Assembly: GCA_016081115.2 (NCBI GenBank)
Contig: CM071926.1
Span: 7,701,971 to 7,765,970 of the forward strand
DNA length: 64,000 bases
Direction: 5' to 3'
Source of the DNA: Rehmannia glutinosa
Taxonomy: Eukaryota; Streptophyta; Magnoliopsida; Lamiales; Orobanchaceae
Position numbers and translations under genes: made by a program. A model generated the notes under the pieces. The model did not search any database. It saw only the letters and a list, made by a program, of their open reading frames with translations, and was not told the DNA's origin. Shown piece after piece: positions 22,955-36,045 of this stretch (the stretch's first letter is position 1; each line of letters begins with the position of its first letter).

Positions 22955-25746
22955 ATGGCAAGGGGAGGCAAAATTGGATACAAGCGCAAGACCAAAAACA
23001 AGGTTCGGTTGGAGAAAAAAAGTTCAGATGAGTCTGATGAAGATTACAAGGTGGATGAAAATGAGGAATTTGATGAGTCAGAGGATGATGTTTGTTCTTC
23101 TCTGGCTGAGGATGACTTTGAAGACAATTTAGGGAAATTTGAGGAGGATGAAGAGGAGGAGTGGGTCGAAAAGAAGGTTAAGAAGGTTGGAAGGCCTAGA
23201 GCCCGGCGGTTTTCAAACGAGAAAGAAAAATGTGGTCGTGAAACCAAGAAAGAAGAAGGTAGTTTACAGTGAACAAGAAGAGGAGGAGTATGACGATTAT
23301 TATTTTTCTGGCGTTAAGCAGCGAAAGAAAAATAAGGTTTCATATAAAGAAGAGGAAGATGATGATATTGAGGTCTTTTATAGACAACAAGAAGATGAAT
23401 TTGTTGATGAAAAGCCGAGAAAGAAGTCTCGGGTTTCAAAAACAGAGACATATGAGGATTCTTGTAATGAGAATCCTAGAGAGAAAGATAAAGTTTCATA
23501 CACAGAAGAAGAGGAATATGGTGAATATGATGATTCGATGACGAAGATGACGAGGAATTTACTCCAGGTGAGGTTATGAAGAGAACCACGAGAAAGCCGG
23601 TTAAGAAACGAGTTTTGAGGAGAAAAACTAGATCTAATCTATTTAAGGAGTTAAGAGATGGTAACCCTACTTCACGAAAAAAGAAAATGATCGGCGGATG
23701 GGGTTGTGGCAGGAGGAGGAAATCAAATAAGAATTCTGATTCGGATTTTGTGAGCTCAGGATCATCTGATTATGAATACACCATATCGGAAGAAGAGAGA
23801 GAACAGGTTAGAGAGGCTACTGAAATTTGCAGAAGGTTGACCACTAATTTGAGGAGTTCAAGCTCTTTGAAGATGATTAAAGAGGAAGAATTATTGCCCT
23901 CAAAAAGAAAGCGCCGTGGAAAGAAGGGCAAGCGAAAGGTGGTAGACATAAAAGTGGAGGTAGGGAAGCAGGTTTGCGGGATTTGTCTATCCGAAGAGGG
24001 GAAGAGAACAGTCAGAGGAGTTTTAAATTGTTGCAGTCATTACTTTTGTTTCGCTTGCATCATGGAGTGGTCAAAAGTGGAGTCTCGTTGCCCCCTTTGC
24101 AAGCAAAGGTTTGCAACCATCAGTAGAACTGCACGAGCGGATGGTGGGCATGGTCTAAAGGATGCAGTTTTTCCAGTTCCCGAGCGTGATCAGGTACTGG
24201 GACCGAACCACCTTTTAAATTTACACGAGCCACTAAAAACTGTTACTCTGTAGTTCTCTTTCAAACTCTACACCGGGAGCGTTTGCAATCACTATAAAAA
24301 AGCAATTCTAAGTTTTTGGCTGAAGAAATCACTTTGTTGTGTTTTGTAAATGCCAACTTCTGCGTCTCATTATGTTTCATTTAATCAGAATCTAAAAGCA
24401 TGGAGATGGGTGCTTGTGCTTTAGATTTCAGCTTCGCTTATGGTTTGACTTTTCGAACAAATAAACACCTTTCCAACTTTTTGACCAAACACTTTCAACT
24501 TCTGATTTTATTTTCAAACACTACCAATTTTTGATTCTCAACTACTTTTATTTTTACTACAATAAATCACTTCTTCTAAAAGCATAAGTTTTTGCAAACA
24601 CTAATTAATTAATACTTGCAGGTTTATCAGCCATCCTGAAGAGGAGCTTAGGGGCTATCTCGATCCATATGAGAATGTCCTTTGTACTGAGTGTCAGCAA
24701 GGTGGGGATGATGCATTTATGCTGCTTTGCGATCTTTGTGACTCACCTGCACACACTTATTGTGTTGGTCTTGGACGTGAAGTACCAGATGGGAATTGGT
24801 ATTGTGATGGCTGTAGGCCAACAGCTCTTGCTTCCTCAAATACTCTGAATCCTAATCCTGATAATAACGCAAGTAACAATTTGTCTGTTGGTTCATCGCC
24901 TGTTTCTGTTCGCGAAACATTTGATCTCAATGAGGCTTATGTACCCGACACCCCATTGACCCCAACAACTGGGCACTCTCAATCGCCTAGACATTCTATT
25001 GGGCATTCTCAAGCTACTCCTCCCATTAATGGATCTGGGGCATTTACTCTGTTTGATAGAAGAAGGATACAAAGACAGATACATCATCTTCTTAATAATA
25101 GGATTCGACAATTCGACAGGAGTGATGGTGTGGGGCCAGCATCGGGATCAATCTTTTTGGTACATCGATTGCTCGAGATGGGGCGATAGCAACTCAAAAC
25201 ACAGTTATGCCAGCCCAAAATATCTATCTCCAGGAAGATTACCGGAAGTCTTTTCTCCAAGATTTAGCAGTTTGAGGGGAGGAGCACTTGGCAGTCAAGC
25301 TTCTACATCCACTGGTCATTCTTTTGGTGGACTATCACAAACTGAATTTGCTGGGATCAATTCGAGGATTATTGGTGGTTTGGGTCATCAACAACTCCAT
25401 CCTTGCAGTGGCACATCAAACACTCGGGCTGATGCTAGCACTTCGCCGTATCAATTGAGAGAGGTGAGCCACTCTTCCTAAGAAAAGGAACGAATTCAAT
25501 TGTTAGAAGTCATTTAAACAGCTTGTTCAGAAATGTAGATGCCAAGTTAAATTTTTACTCGTTGACTGATGTGCTACTTCTGTACAACTACTTATCCTTT
25601 CTTATTTTGTTCACTTGGAATTTTTAACTATGCCGATACAGGCTACAGTACCTTCAAGGACATTTCAAGGACCTCTACACACCATTTTAGCTGTTGCAGG
25701 TGGACTTGAGCGCCATAGCAATGGAGTATGTCCTATATGTGCTTGA
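22955..25746 (+). CDS. RING and PHD zinc-finger protein (nuclear, probable E3 ligase/chromatin reader)
   Basis: Exons 22955-24193, 24622-25463 and 25642-25746 join at GT-AG sites in phase 0; the stop is TGA at 25744. The N-terminus (MARGGKIGYKRK) is basic, then long acidic and lysine-rich low-complexity stretches, suggesting a nuclear protein. A C3HC4 RING (CGICL, CCSHYFCFAC, CPLCKQRF; 23974-24113) is followed across the first intron by a C4HC3 PHD finger (CTEC, CDLCDSPAHTYC, WYCDGC; 24681-24815). RING domains usually recruit E2 enzymes; PHD fingers read histone tails. The C-terminal part is serine/glycine rich and ends GVCPICA. Single-base frame changes are seen at about 23230, 23535, 24640 and 25140-25190; correcting them gives about 728 codons. 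An upstream exon at 22645-22698 (starting MSGRL) would splice in frame to 22955, so the true start may be there. The symbol is not assigned. Confidence 0.85.
24278..24602. mobile_element. MITE within an intron of the RING-PHD gene
   Basis: GAGCGTTTGCAATCACT on the left and, inverted, AGTGTTTGCAAAAACTTATG on the right bound most of the intron 24194-24621. The interior is AT-rich and repeats motifs such as CTTCTAAAAGCA and its complement. It ends about 20 bases before the splice acceptor. Confidence 0.55.
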
Positions 25747-27239
25747 TTCTTAAGAATGGAGTATGTCCTGAACGGGCTCGTTTCTTTTAATCAGTGACCA
25801 CCTCCATAGATTAGCCCATCAGACAGACATGCCCGATTAAAGTGCAATGCTTGTCTTGTCTCCATTGATTCGTCAGAACGTGGTGAGGGAAAAACGTACA
25901 CCCTTCTTGTCCATGGATTACGCTTTCTTTGCAGGGAGTGAGTTGGCTCTGGCTTAACATTCTTTCGATCGGTGGCTTACATCTTCCGGTCGGCCGACTC
26001 GGTTGGGAATCCACCCTTCTGCTAGACTAGGATTTACTTGATTTTGTTCTACACGGATATTAACTAACAGAAATAGACTTGCTGGTCCTTGTATACTTTT
26101 CCTTGCTATTTATTGGGTTGTGGAATTTTTTCAGCAATTGTCGTTTAAGGATCTTGGCAACCTTGTACATTGTATTTCTTCTACGATGCTTGTAATTCTT
26201 CTGTTTCTTCTTCGACATTAATAATGATTGATGCTGTGACATTGCCCTATCAATTTATGGAAGTTTAACTAAGTAAAATAGATCCATTTTTTTTTAATAA
26301 GTTGGTAGTAGACTTGGTTGAAGAGGAGGAGATAAATTTCAAATAAATCGAAAGATACAAGGGGTTGAAACCTGTTAACACCCTTATAAAGGGTTAGTGA
26401 ATACCACTTGAGCTAAAAGCTGGTGGTAAAAAATAGATCCATTAATTTGCCATGATATTCTTTTCTAATTTGTTGTTCATCTTGTATATGTTAAAATGCT
26501 AGTCATACCCAAGTGCAATTTTAGATAAGGGATGATTAAAAAACTTTGAGGTTCGGGCTAATTACCAAAAGACCTAGTTGCATTTGAAAATTGCAAAACC
26601 CCATTGATGTTTGATTCTTTGTTATAAACAAAAATATTTCAAAAATTCCCCGACATTTATAAAAATATTACAATTACCTCCTTAAATTTAAGACATAATC
26701 AAACTTGAGATTTTTTTTTGGTACTTTGGAAATCTTTGGATTTTTTTGTAATTAGCCCAAACCTTAGGGGTGTTTTGTAATCATTCCATTAGATAATTAT
26801 AGAGACCTCTCTTGAAGTTTGGTGTATATATAGATATACTTTGTTTGAATAATTACATTCAATACCCTGATATTTATTGCTATCTGACAAATAGATTCAA
26901 CTGTTCAGAGTATTTGATGAAAAATGATGATCATATCAGCAAAAAGAAATCAACCAAAGTTCAATCTGTTCTCGTGTTAACTGCTTAGGGGTTTCCCAAA
27001 TTTTTCTCATCAAATTATCCTTAACGTTAATTACATAAATTATCTTGAGTTTAGGTCTAAATACAGGTGGACTTTCCAAATTACATTTAGGGATGTTCAT
27101 CAAATTTCGAATTCTCCGACTTCTTCAATTGAATTAATTGAACGGACATTCCAAAATATCAACTCAAAATTCGAATAATTCGATTAGATTTGAATACAAT
27201 ACAATCAAATGACATCAAATACAGACAATCAAATGACAT
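25747..27239. other. RING-PHD 3' flank and intergenic DNA
   Basis: Presumed 3'UTR to about 26250, then AT-rich DNA. GGAGTATGTCCT occurs twice (about 25724 and 25760), spanning the stop codon. Otherwise only the MITE at 26529-26788 is recognised. Confidence 0.45.
26529..26788. mobile_element. MITE of the GGGATAATTA family, copy 2 (8-bp duplication)
   Basis: GGGATGATTAAAAAACTTTG on the left and GTGTTTTGTAATCATTCCA on the right are inverted relatives. TTAGATAA flanks both sides (26521-26528, 26789-26796), an 8-bp duplication that points to hAT-type mobilisation for the family. It shares interior text such as AAATTTAAGACA with the copy at 59865. Confidence 0.75.
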
Positions 27240-27469
27240 CATTAAGGTCTCTAAGGCAGACAAGGTATGCTATTTTATGATGATTATGTGGGTTTTTTTT
27301 ATGTAGAAATTGATGATGACCCAATTTTCTTTTCACAAGCCATTTAAAATATTAATTCTACTAAATGGTTAGATGTCAAGAGTTAAAATCAAATGGCACA
27401 TAATAAGATTTGGGATCTTGTTGAATTGCCAAAAGGTTATGAAAGAGCTGAGGTTGATGTAAATGGGTC
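27240..27469 (+). pseudogene. copia RT relic, left part
   Basis: The + strand gives INSTKWLDV, MAHNKIWDLVELPKGYER and DVNGS, the N-terminal fingers part of a copia reverse transcriptase. The sequence stops at 27469 and resumes at 45204 (KTKR, GIDNNETFSPVSK), split by the 17.7-kb nest. Confidence 0.8.
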
Positions 27470-27792
27470 TATTGAAAATCTAAGATCATAAAATGATAAA
27501 ACAGAGAATGGGAATAAGCTCATTCTTTGTATTGATGAATTGAATATAAAAAGTATGTACATTCACTACTAGGTTGTATCATCTATTTATACACATGAAG
27601 GAATCAAATCTAAAAGATAAGAATAGAATTTACAAGAAATCAGAATTATTCATACGGTTGAAACCAATTTCTCTATTGTGATGGTACTGTTCCATTTGTA
27701 CAATTTTGTATTTCTGTTTGTCCTTTTCTTCTAGAGCTGAGAATGTTTCAGTTATGCTCTTGAGTCCTTGATCTTTCTTTTATTTTCTGAGA
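27470..27792 (-). repeat. 3' LTR of the - strand copia element
   Basis: Matches 44873-45198 nearly base for base (for example CACTACTAGGTTGTATCATC in both). It sits next to the polypurine tract, so it is the 3' LTR. Confidence 0.9.
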
Positions 27793-28403
27793 CTCCCCCT
27801 CAAGATGGGCATAAATGTTTAATATACCCATCTTGGATAATAAGAAGTAAAACATGTCCACACTTAATCTTTTAGCGAACAAATCCATAAGTTGATATTT
27901 CGATGGCATATGTATTGTGTTGATCTTGCCTTCTAGCACTTTTTGTCTCACAAAATGGCAATCTATCTCCGCATGTTTTGTTCTTTCATGAAATATTGGA
28001 TTTCTTGTGAGATATATTGCTGATTGATTGTCACAATAAAGTGTGGTAGGCTCCTTCAATTTTATTTGAAAATCAGAACAAATATGTAATCCATATCATT
28101 TCACAAAGATGTTTGTGCTAGAGCTCTATATTCGGCTTGCGAAGATCTTGAAATGGTATTTTGTTTCTTTGTCCTCCATCTAACCAGAGAGTCTCCTAGA
28201 AAGATGCAATATCCAGTAGTTGACCTTCTTGTTTCAGGACAAGAAGCCCAATCAGAGTCACTATAACCCTTGATAGTTAATTCTGAATGAGATGAATAAA
28301 ATAATCCCTGACCAATGGATCCTTTTAGATATCTAAGGATTCTATAGGCAGAGTGCAGATGAGTAGAATCTGGTTTATCCATGAATTGACTCAGTATATT
28401 CAA
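27748..28403 (-). pseudogene. copia RNase H
   Basis: Two - strand pieces: 28403-28101 with GYSDSDWASCPETRRSTTGY and SRSSQAEYRALA, and 28059-27748 with TLYCDNQSAIYLTRNPIFHE and TKHAEIDCHFVR. These carry the acidic residues of copia RNase H. The frame is broken between them. Confidence 0.88.
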
Positions 28404-28689
28404 TGCATAAGTGATATCTGGTCTAGTGATAGAAAGATAGAATAGTTTCCCAACTAATCTTCTAATCTATAACTAGTGAAATCTTTGATATGATTAGATG
28501 AAGAATGACACAGCTTGTGATTTTGTTCGATAGGGGTTTTAGAAGTTTTGCAACCCATCATTCATGTGTCATTGAGAATATCTAGAGTATACTTTCTTTG
28601 ATTTAAATTAATCCGTTCTTTTGATCTGGCAATTTCAATACCTAGAAAAAATTTCACTTCTCCTAGATCTCTTACTTTAAATTGTGAAT

Positions 28690-29330
28690 GAAGAAATTAT
28701 TTAACTGAATTAATAGTTTGAAGATTGCTACTTCCAATTAGAATATCATCAACATAAACAAGGAGTGCAATAAAACCAGTATGATCATTTTTGGTGAAAA
28801 GAGAGTAATCTGACATTGATTGTTTAAAACTTGCATCAAGTAAAGTTTTTGTAAATTTTGAATTACATTGTCTTGATGCTTGTTTTAATCCATGAAGGGA
28901 TTTATGAAGCTTACACACCAATGAATTCTGAGACTAAGACTCCCCCTTAATGGAAAAACCAGGAAGAAGAGTCATAAAGATATCTTCATTAAGATCACCA
29001 TTGAGAAAGGAATTGTGCACGTCTAGTTGATGAAGATGCCAACTATGAACGGATGTCAGGGCAAAAAAAATCCTGACAGTTGTGATTTTTACAACAGGGC
29101 TAAAAGTTTCTTGGTAATCAAAACCTTCTCGTTTAGTGTAGCCTTTGGCAACTAGCCTTGCTTTATATTTATCAATTGTGCCATCAGCTTTGAGTTTAGT
29201 CTTGAAAACATATTTGCAGCCAATTGGTTTCTTGCATGCAAGTAATGGAACTATACTCCAAGTACCATTAGTGGCTAAGGCTTGAAGTCTTCATTAATGG
29301 CATTTTGCCAAAGAGGAAACCGAATAGCCT
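28690..29330 (-). pseudogene. copia reverse transcriptase
   Basis: On the - strand the upstream part gives KARLVAKGYTKREGFDY, QETFSPV and LDVHNSFLNGDLNEDIF. The frame 28921-28697 gives KSLHGLKQASRQ and LVYVDDILIGSSN, with YVDD at 28756-28745. A stop near 28930 separates them. Confidence 0.88.
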
Positions 29331-29587
29331 CATGATAGGAAGTTGGCTCGAAATAGAAGACAAAGAAATCTGAATAAGCCCTATATGAGGGTGATAAATT
29401 ATTATAGGTGAAGTGCATTTGAAGGGGAAAATTAGTTGAATTTGAGACAGAGTTGCAGCAATAGTCCTTCAGATAAGAGGGAGGTTTGTGAGCTCTGGAA
29501 GGCCTAGGGGAAAAAGAAATAGTTGGTGTAGGTGAACTTGAGCCATAATTAGTGTCCTCAAGATGATTATGCTCGATTTTGTAGTAT

Positions 29588-30520
29588 CTAGAGAAGGAGG
29601 CACATGATATGTACCAAATAGGATTGATATTTGCAGTGGAGAATGAGACACATGTTATGTACCAAAGAGGATTGATATCTGCAATGGAGAAGGAAAATTA
29701 TGATCCAAAGTAGGAATATCAATGTAATCGGCATTGAAGTAGGAAGAGGGACAATGGAGTCATCAAGAGTTGATGTGGCTTGAAAAGGAAAGATAGTTTC
29801 AACAAAGTAAACATCTCTTGAAGTGAAGATGGTTCTCTTGTCCAAGTCATATTTGGATATCCTAAAAATGCATTTCTTGGCCCTTGGCTCAAATTTAGTT
29901 TTATGTGGTTTATTATTAGAAACATAACGAAGACATCCAAAAGTTTTTAAGTGATCATATGACGGAATTTTCTTAAACAAAACCTCAAAAAGAGTTTTAT
30001 TGTGTAAAAGGGGTGTAGGAGTCCTATTTATCAAATAGATGGTTGTCAAGATAGCATCTCCCCAAAAACAAGTAGGTAAAGATGTTTGGAACAACAATGC
30101 TCTAGCAACATTGAGAAGGTGTTGATGTTTCCTTTCTACCACACTATTTTGGTGTGGTGTATAGGGACATGATTTTTGATGGTGAATACCTTGAGAATTA
30201 TAAAATGAAGGCATATTAAATTCAAGTCCATTATCACTTCTAATAATCTTGATTTTAATGTTGAATTGAGTGAGAATCATATGAATTTTCTTTTGTAAAA
30301 TTGACTCTGTTTCAGATTTATGTTTCATAAGATAGGTCCAAGTTATCCTACTATAATCATCTACTATAGTAAGGAAATAATGATGGCCTTTGATAGATGA
30401 TTTTGCATAGGGTCCCCAAACATCACAATGTATAATAGAAAATGGTGAATTAGACAATGGTGATTGAATTGAAAAAGATTTCCTTCTTTGTTTAGCCATA
30501 TGGCGAGATCTACTGATCAT
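29588..30520 (-). pseudogene. copia integrase
   Basis: A long open stretch of 310 codons with IIHCDVWGPY (first Asp), FLTIVDDYSR, RSDNGLEF (second Asp), HQNSVVERKHQH (catalytic Glu), FWGDAILTTIYLINRTP and FGCLRYVSN. All DDE residues are present. It lacks only the zinc-binding start, which is in the neighbouring frame (30510-30725). Confidence 0.92.
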
Positions 30521-30725
30521 CTATTACATAATTTTTGAATTTTGTTCCTAAACTCTCTATGAGCTGCATTCTTTGTGTAGATGGATGACCAAGCCTTCGA
30601 TGCCATAGGCTAGCTTCTTGAGCTCTTGATTGAACTAAAAACAAAAGGAATAGAAGATGGTTGGCTATAAGCCTTCTTGGTGAATTGAAGCATGTATAGC
30701 CCATGAGTAGCTTTAGCATGACCAA
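30510..30725 (-). pseudogene. copia GAG-pre-integrase
   Basis: Contains EASLWHRRLGHPSTQRM, the HHCC zinc-binding start of copia integrase. It overlaps the integrase frame by a few bases, so a frame change lies at about 30515. Confidence 0.85.
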
Positions 30726-31327
30726 TCATCATCCTTGAAAAAGGATCCTGAGTACTAATTGAACTTAATTTGAAAGCCATATTTCGACCCCCACGCGTTT
30801 TGGCCGCTCATGGTTATTTTGGCCGATTGATCTTCCAAGATGCTAGTTTCAACAACTCTCGTTCGTTACACTTCTTCCTAGAAGCAACAATTCTTTGAGA
30901 AAGAGAGAATTAAAGAAGAATGTTGATTTAATTTGTTAATAGATAAGGGATTAAAATTGAATTGAGGTACACATAAGACATCTCTAAGGATCAGTTTATT
31001 TGATAATTGAACAATTCCTTTGTGAGTGACATTAACTTGTGTTCTATTTGGTAAACATACTGATGTGTTGATAGTGAGAGGGGTTGAGGTAAATCGAGAT
31101 GGACAACAATCATATGATATATATATCCCCCGTATCAATAATCCAAACTGATTTTGATTTTAAATGAGTAGTTGAAATGTGCAGGGAAGAAACATTACCT
31201 GCCATGTTGGAGAAATGATTTGGGGTGGATGTGTTTTCCACTGCAGGGGAAGGCTGAGAGATATCCATAGTACTGTGTTGAGAATAGTCATTAGTTTTTG
31301 AACCTGCTTGGGGGTAAATGAGTACAA
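30726..31327 (-). pseudogene. copia protease region, weak
   Basis: The piece at 31138-30878 has TRTQVNVTHKGIVQLSNKL-type text followed by LRDVLCVPQFNFNPLSINK, the usual segment downstream of the copia protease active site. The D-S-G site lies near 31140-31150 in a damaged frame. Confidence 0.6.
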
Positions 31328-31970
31328 CTAAGTGTTTCCAAAAGAGGCTGTTGGGATTTCATGAGCTTGTGCACTGTTGGCAGAGTGAGATGAACCATTG
31401 GTATTGCCATTAGCATTTTTTCCTTTTGTAAATTTGAAGTTTGGTAGGAAACCAATGATTCTGAAACATTTTTCTATATTATGGCCAGGTTTGCCACAAT
31501 GCTGACAGATAACATCTAGTTTGAATTTCTTTTTGGATTGAAGGGAGCCAACAACAAGGGTTGGACTTTCATTAGAGGGCATAAATGAAAGTTTGGCCTC
31601 CCTTTGCCTCTCTTCCTGAAGCAACATAGCATACATAGTATCCAAAGAGGGAATGGGATTCATGAGTAATATTTGACCTCTAGTGCTGTCATATAAATCA
31701 TTAAGGCCCATTAAAACTTAAAAGTGTAATCAGACAGCTGAGTTTCACACACAGATTTTAAAGCTTGACAAGTGCAATGACCACAAGTGCAGTGAGGGAA
31801 AGGCCTATAGTTTCTAAGTTCTTCCCAAATAGTGTTAAGAGAGGTGAAATAATCTGAAATGGAAGAAGAGCCTTGTGAGGTAGTACTGAGTTGTTGTTGA
31901 AGTTGATAAATTCTCACACTATCCGGCTAGGAGTATCTAGTTTTGAGAGTATCCCACACCTCCTTGGCGA
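31328..31970 (-). pseudogene. copia gag, C-terminal part
   Basis: 31711-31328 contains a CCHC zinc knuckle, CQHCGKPGHNIEKCFRI, and 31917-31711 the helical LxxLxxxxxSISDYFTSLNTIW retrotrans_gag part. The gag stops at 31970 where the Athila LTR starts; its N-terminal piece is at 44486-44827. Confidence 0.85.
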
Positions 31971-33686
31971 TGATGGCTCAAAAGCTACCTTTAAAACCGT
32001 AGGCAAGTGCACCTATCGTTTATAGTATAGATTATTGAGTACCGAGTGTCATTCCCACGAGGATTGTAAGTACTAATAATTATCGTCTTTTTGTTATTTA
32101 ATCTAACAGATTTTTCAGAGTTTTGTGTTTGATGAAAAAGGAAAAACAAATTATAAATTGTAAAAATGAAGTAAAATTTGTAGAATAAGAAATCAAGAGA
32201 TAGAAGTGTGTTTGAATGTAAATCCTCTAGAATGTTTTTGTGATTTGACAAGTTAAAAGATTCAACCATAAGCCCTTAAGCAAAACCAACCTCTTTCAAT
32301 AAAATCTCATGCTATGTGGACCGTAGAAATTCCCGATTTAAGTTAATCCCTTTCTCAAGGCGAAAAACTCCTAATCTCAAGTTGATTAATCAAAATCTCT
32401 TTCTAGTTAAAACCCCAAGATTGCATTATAACGATTTATGAATTCCCATATTAGGTTTGACCCTAATCCGGAAGATTTATGTCGTCCCATATCTAGGATT
32501 GCATGCAACTCTTTTCACTTATACAAATTCTTTTTCACCATAAATCTTTCGATTACCGATGAAGAAAAGATATCAAATTAATATACCGGAAATATTAACT
32601 CGAATGAGATAAGCATGATATAAGTGAATCACACAAGACATGAGAATTTTATTAAAAACATACAAACCTTAATCACAAATCCATTCTAGAGTTCATTACA
32701 CTCAAACACTAAGATTTTAGCTACTCATGATTTTGACAAAAGAGTAAATTACACAAGAAGATTTAAGCATTGTAGACATGGTGTACTTATCTTTCTCAAA
32801 ACCTCAATGGACTTCTTCCTTGATTGATGATTTTGCTCCAAGCCTTTTCTTCTCCAATATTGCCCCAAGCTTTCTTCTCCAAGACCCCTTGATCCCAATT
32901 CTACTTAATGAGATGGATACAATGAATATTTCCCGAATATCTAATGAATACTTCTCCCAACTTCAACCCTCGCTTTTATAGGCAATCAATACATTGATAA
33001 GATTTCTCTTTTTGTTAAACAATTGCCTCCATTTTCCTTGTTGGTTGGTGAATTCTTGTATTCAAGTGATGAGGAGGGGACATGGGGACATGTTTCAAAA
33101 AAATAGGGTGTTAAAAGTGTACAAAAGTGGCCAAAATGGGTTGGTTGGTAAGTTTTCCCCAAATTCCGCAAAGAAAAGTTGCAAAAAGGGTCCCGACACG
33201 CCATAAAATGGGCGGACGGCCAGGCCGTCTTGCACAAAATTTTTCTCGAAACAGGCGACACGGCCGTGTTGGACAACACGCCAAAGGCCGTGTTGTACAT
33301 GACACGGCCGTGTTATGCGACGACACGCCAGCCGTGTTCGGGTCATTTTGTGCGATTTTTCCTCCTCTTTTGATCCCCTTCAACATGGCCGTGTTCGGTG
33401 ACACGGTTTGGCCGTTTGGACCCTTTTTCCAATTTTTATCCAATTTATTTCTTCTTTTTTGAACATGGCCATGTTACTTAACACCCCAAGTCATGTTGAG
33501 TGATTTTCTTGCCTTTTTTCAAGTAATATTGGCTTCACATTGCTCCAAATTGTTCCACCTATAATGTTAAACACATCACACGATGAAATGCTACAGAAAT
33601 ACTTGAGAAACTATGATTTTTCTAACAAAACAATCCAAAAACTATTGAATTAATAATACAAAATATGTGCAAAATGACACTTATCA
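31971..33686 (-). repeat. Athila 3' LTR
   Basis: On the + strand starts TGATGGCTC and ends CTTATCA; on the - strand TGATAAGTG...GAGCCATCA, canonical TG/CA. It pairs with 42629-44328, with many 1-3-nt indels between them. A GC-rich block (33190-33430) with ACACGGCC palindromes stands out. Confidence 0.92.
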
Positions 33687-34899
33687 AACCGCCTCCAACT
33701 TGGAAATTTTGCTTGTCCTCAAGCAATTTTTAAAACAAAGAGATGGGTTGAAAACAAAAAGAGATATCTATTTTCACAATTTCGACATGATTGAAGTGAA
33801 CTGCTAACCTTTTTCTTCCCAATTAAGTCAATCCATCCGTTTTTCAAATCAACCAATTTGTTAAAAAGAGAGTGACTTCAATAATTGGAATCGTTCAAAA
33901 CATCACAGTTGTCATATCACGAAAAATTTGTCGTTCATATGCTTAGATCAAATACAAAAATGTAATGATAAAAGGAGAAGTCCAAAACTCGGGTCTTTTC
34001 AATTTTTTTTTTTTTTTTTATATTGCAAATATAATTATAAAATCAGGACATTTTTGAGGCAAACTTCCACTAGGTTTAAATTTTGAATGTCTTTTCAAAA
34101 ACTCCTAGGGTGGTGTCCCATATTCATATTTGTGTCGCCGTTTTACGTAAGAGACAAACATGGGGCTCATGAATGCTCCTAGTTACTAAGCAACAACAAA
34201 CAGAGGAATATAACCTCGATTTGTCCCTTTATATAACAGTATTAGCACAATTTTTTTTTTTTTTTTTTTTTAAACCCGAGTTGTGGTTTCTCTAGTGATC
34301 ATGACACAAAGTATCTAGATTTAAGCAAAGTCCAAGCTAACTTCATGACATTAAACTCTTTTGGCCAAATTCATCCTTTTACTAGAGTCACGCAGTTTAA
34401 AAACATTTTGGCAATTTGAGTTTTCAAAAAGATGACTTTTTCGGGATAAAAATGGTCAACCAATCCACAACTAACCTATCTAATTGTAAAAAAAAATTAC
34501 CTCATGTTTGTTTGCAAGGTATTGATAAGGTGCGTGAAAAGAAAACGAAATATCCACAAAGAAAGCTAAAATACCCAAAGCTAAAGAAAATAGTTCAAAT
34601 CCAAGCGTTCTAACAAATCTCGCCACCCCAACTTCAAGGGTCACATTGTCCCCAATGTGAAGAGGAGATGGGATACAAAATGGAGCAAAGGAAACGAAAA
34701 CTAATACAAAGACAAATACGACCTTATGACGGTGGTGGGAAGTGTCCTTGAGAGAGGTGCCATTGATGGAGTTGAGAGAAAAGGGCATTTTGTTGTTGTT
34801 GGTCCTCTCGAATATCCCTAATGACGCCAATTGCTGCTCCATCATTTGTTGTTGGCGGTCAAGCATATTCTGGCGCGTTCGAGCATCGTTTGTTGATAT
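33687..34899 (-). other. Athila 3' untranslated region
   Basis: Begins with the purine tract (on the - strand GGAGGCGG next to the LTR), then low-complexity T and A runs (34003, 34250) and no recognisable domain. The - strand open frame at 34480-35040 is proline/histidine rich in its start and not identified. Confidence 0.5.
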
Positions 34900-36045
34900 G
34901 CTAGCATGTCTCTTTGGTGTTGTTGCTCTGTAGGATAGCTTGAAGATTGACTTGTTCATGTGGTGCGGTGGTGGTGGTGGGTGAGATGAAGGAGTATGGG
35001 TTGGTGAACCCTTGGAGAGATGGGGATTCGGGAGCATCATCCTCTATGGGAGGTAGTTCGAGGCGACCGTCATCCTCCGGATTGTGTCGCATACCCATCA
35101 ACCAATTGTCACGATTACGAATTGTAGTTCGTCTTAGGGCCGGAAGTAATAGTCGTTGGGATGTATGTCGAAAAGCAAGCAAAATTGATCATTGATTCTT
35201 TCAATTAATTTTATAGCGAAGACATACCTCGAGATCAATACGATTGCTTCCTCGCTTGTTGTAAATCCGTTAAGTCATGCTCAGTGAAGAAGCAATTGGA
35301 GTAATTAGGCCTCCAACGAGAATTTTACTACATTCGCCCCGCCCGACTTTCTCGAAAATGGCGTGCTAAGTGAGACCCGATGTCAAGGTGTTTGCCATAG
35401 ACCATAGCCCATAAAAACAATAGCTCGTCCTTCCTCAAATTCCGTCACTTTCCCCTACCGAAAAGTGTGCTAGCCATCACACGATGCATATAACGAAAAC
35501 AAGGATTTATTACGCGTGATACTTTAGCACGAGAAGCAACATAGTCATATGAAGGAGCTATTTCATTCCAAAACACGTGCGTGCATTAAAGTCGCTAGGA
35601 AAGCGTCATTACCATCAATCGGGAGACCATATATTTGATTGAAGTCGGCAAGAGTCAATGTATACTCTTGATTGAACAAGCGAAAAGAGATGAGGCCGTC
35701 CCTAGCATGAGTTCCGTGAGGATTTCGGCGTTGAATGAGCTAAGGAATTCGGTGTGACGCAGACGCGCTCATAAGTTGGTGCTTTCGCACCCATGAATTG
35801 TCCCCACCCAACTTGTTCAAACATCCAATCAATATCTTCTTGTAGCCCGAGGGTCTCTAATGTCATGGCGTCCGGATACCTGGTGTTGTGCAGCGGTTTA
35901 CTCAACAATTGTTGATATCGGGTTGCTTGCTCGTCATCCCTAATAGAATGCCGTGGCGATTACTTGGTGGATTAGCCGGGAGGGCGGCGAGAGCCGAGGT
36001 CCCCCAGGACTGGAAGGAGCGAAATTCGACTGTTTTGACATGGTA
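34900..36045 (-). pseudogene. Athila ORF downstream of pol (envelope-position, ATHILA ORF-1 family)
   Basis: Starts near 36040 (MSKQSNFAPSSPGG) on the - strand. The piece at 35908-35702 has ETLGLQEDIDWMFEQVGWGQ and APTYERV, typical of the ATHILA ORF-1 protein family, which lies after pol in these elements and has been compared with envelope genes. Function unknown; no transmembrane segment is evident. Many frame breaks. Confidence 0.62.

Noticed and set aside
33095..33462. Overlapping open frames on both strands in the Athila LTR
   Set aside because: Caused by GC-rich palindromes without stops; repeated in the partner LTR with different frames, so not conserved as protein.
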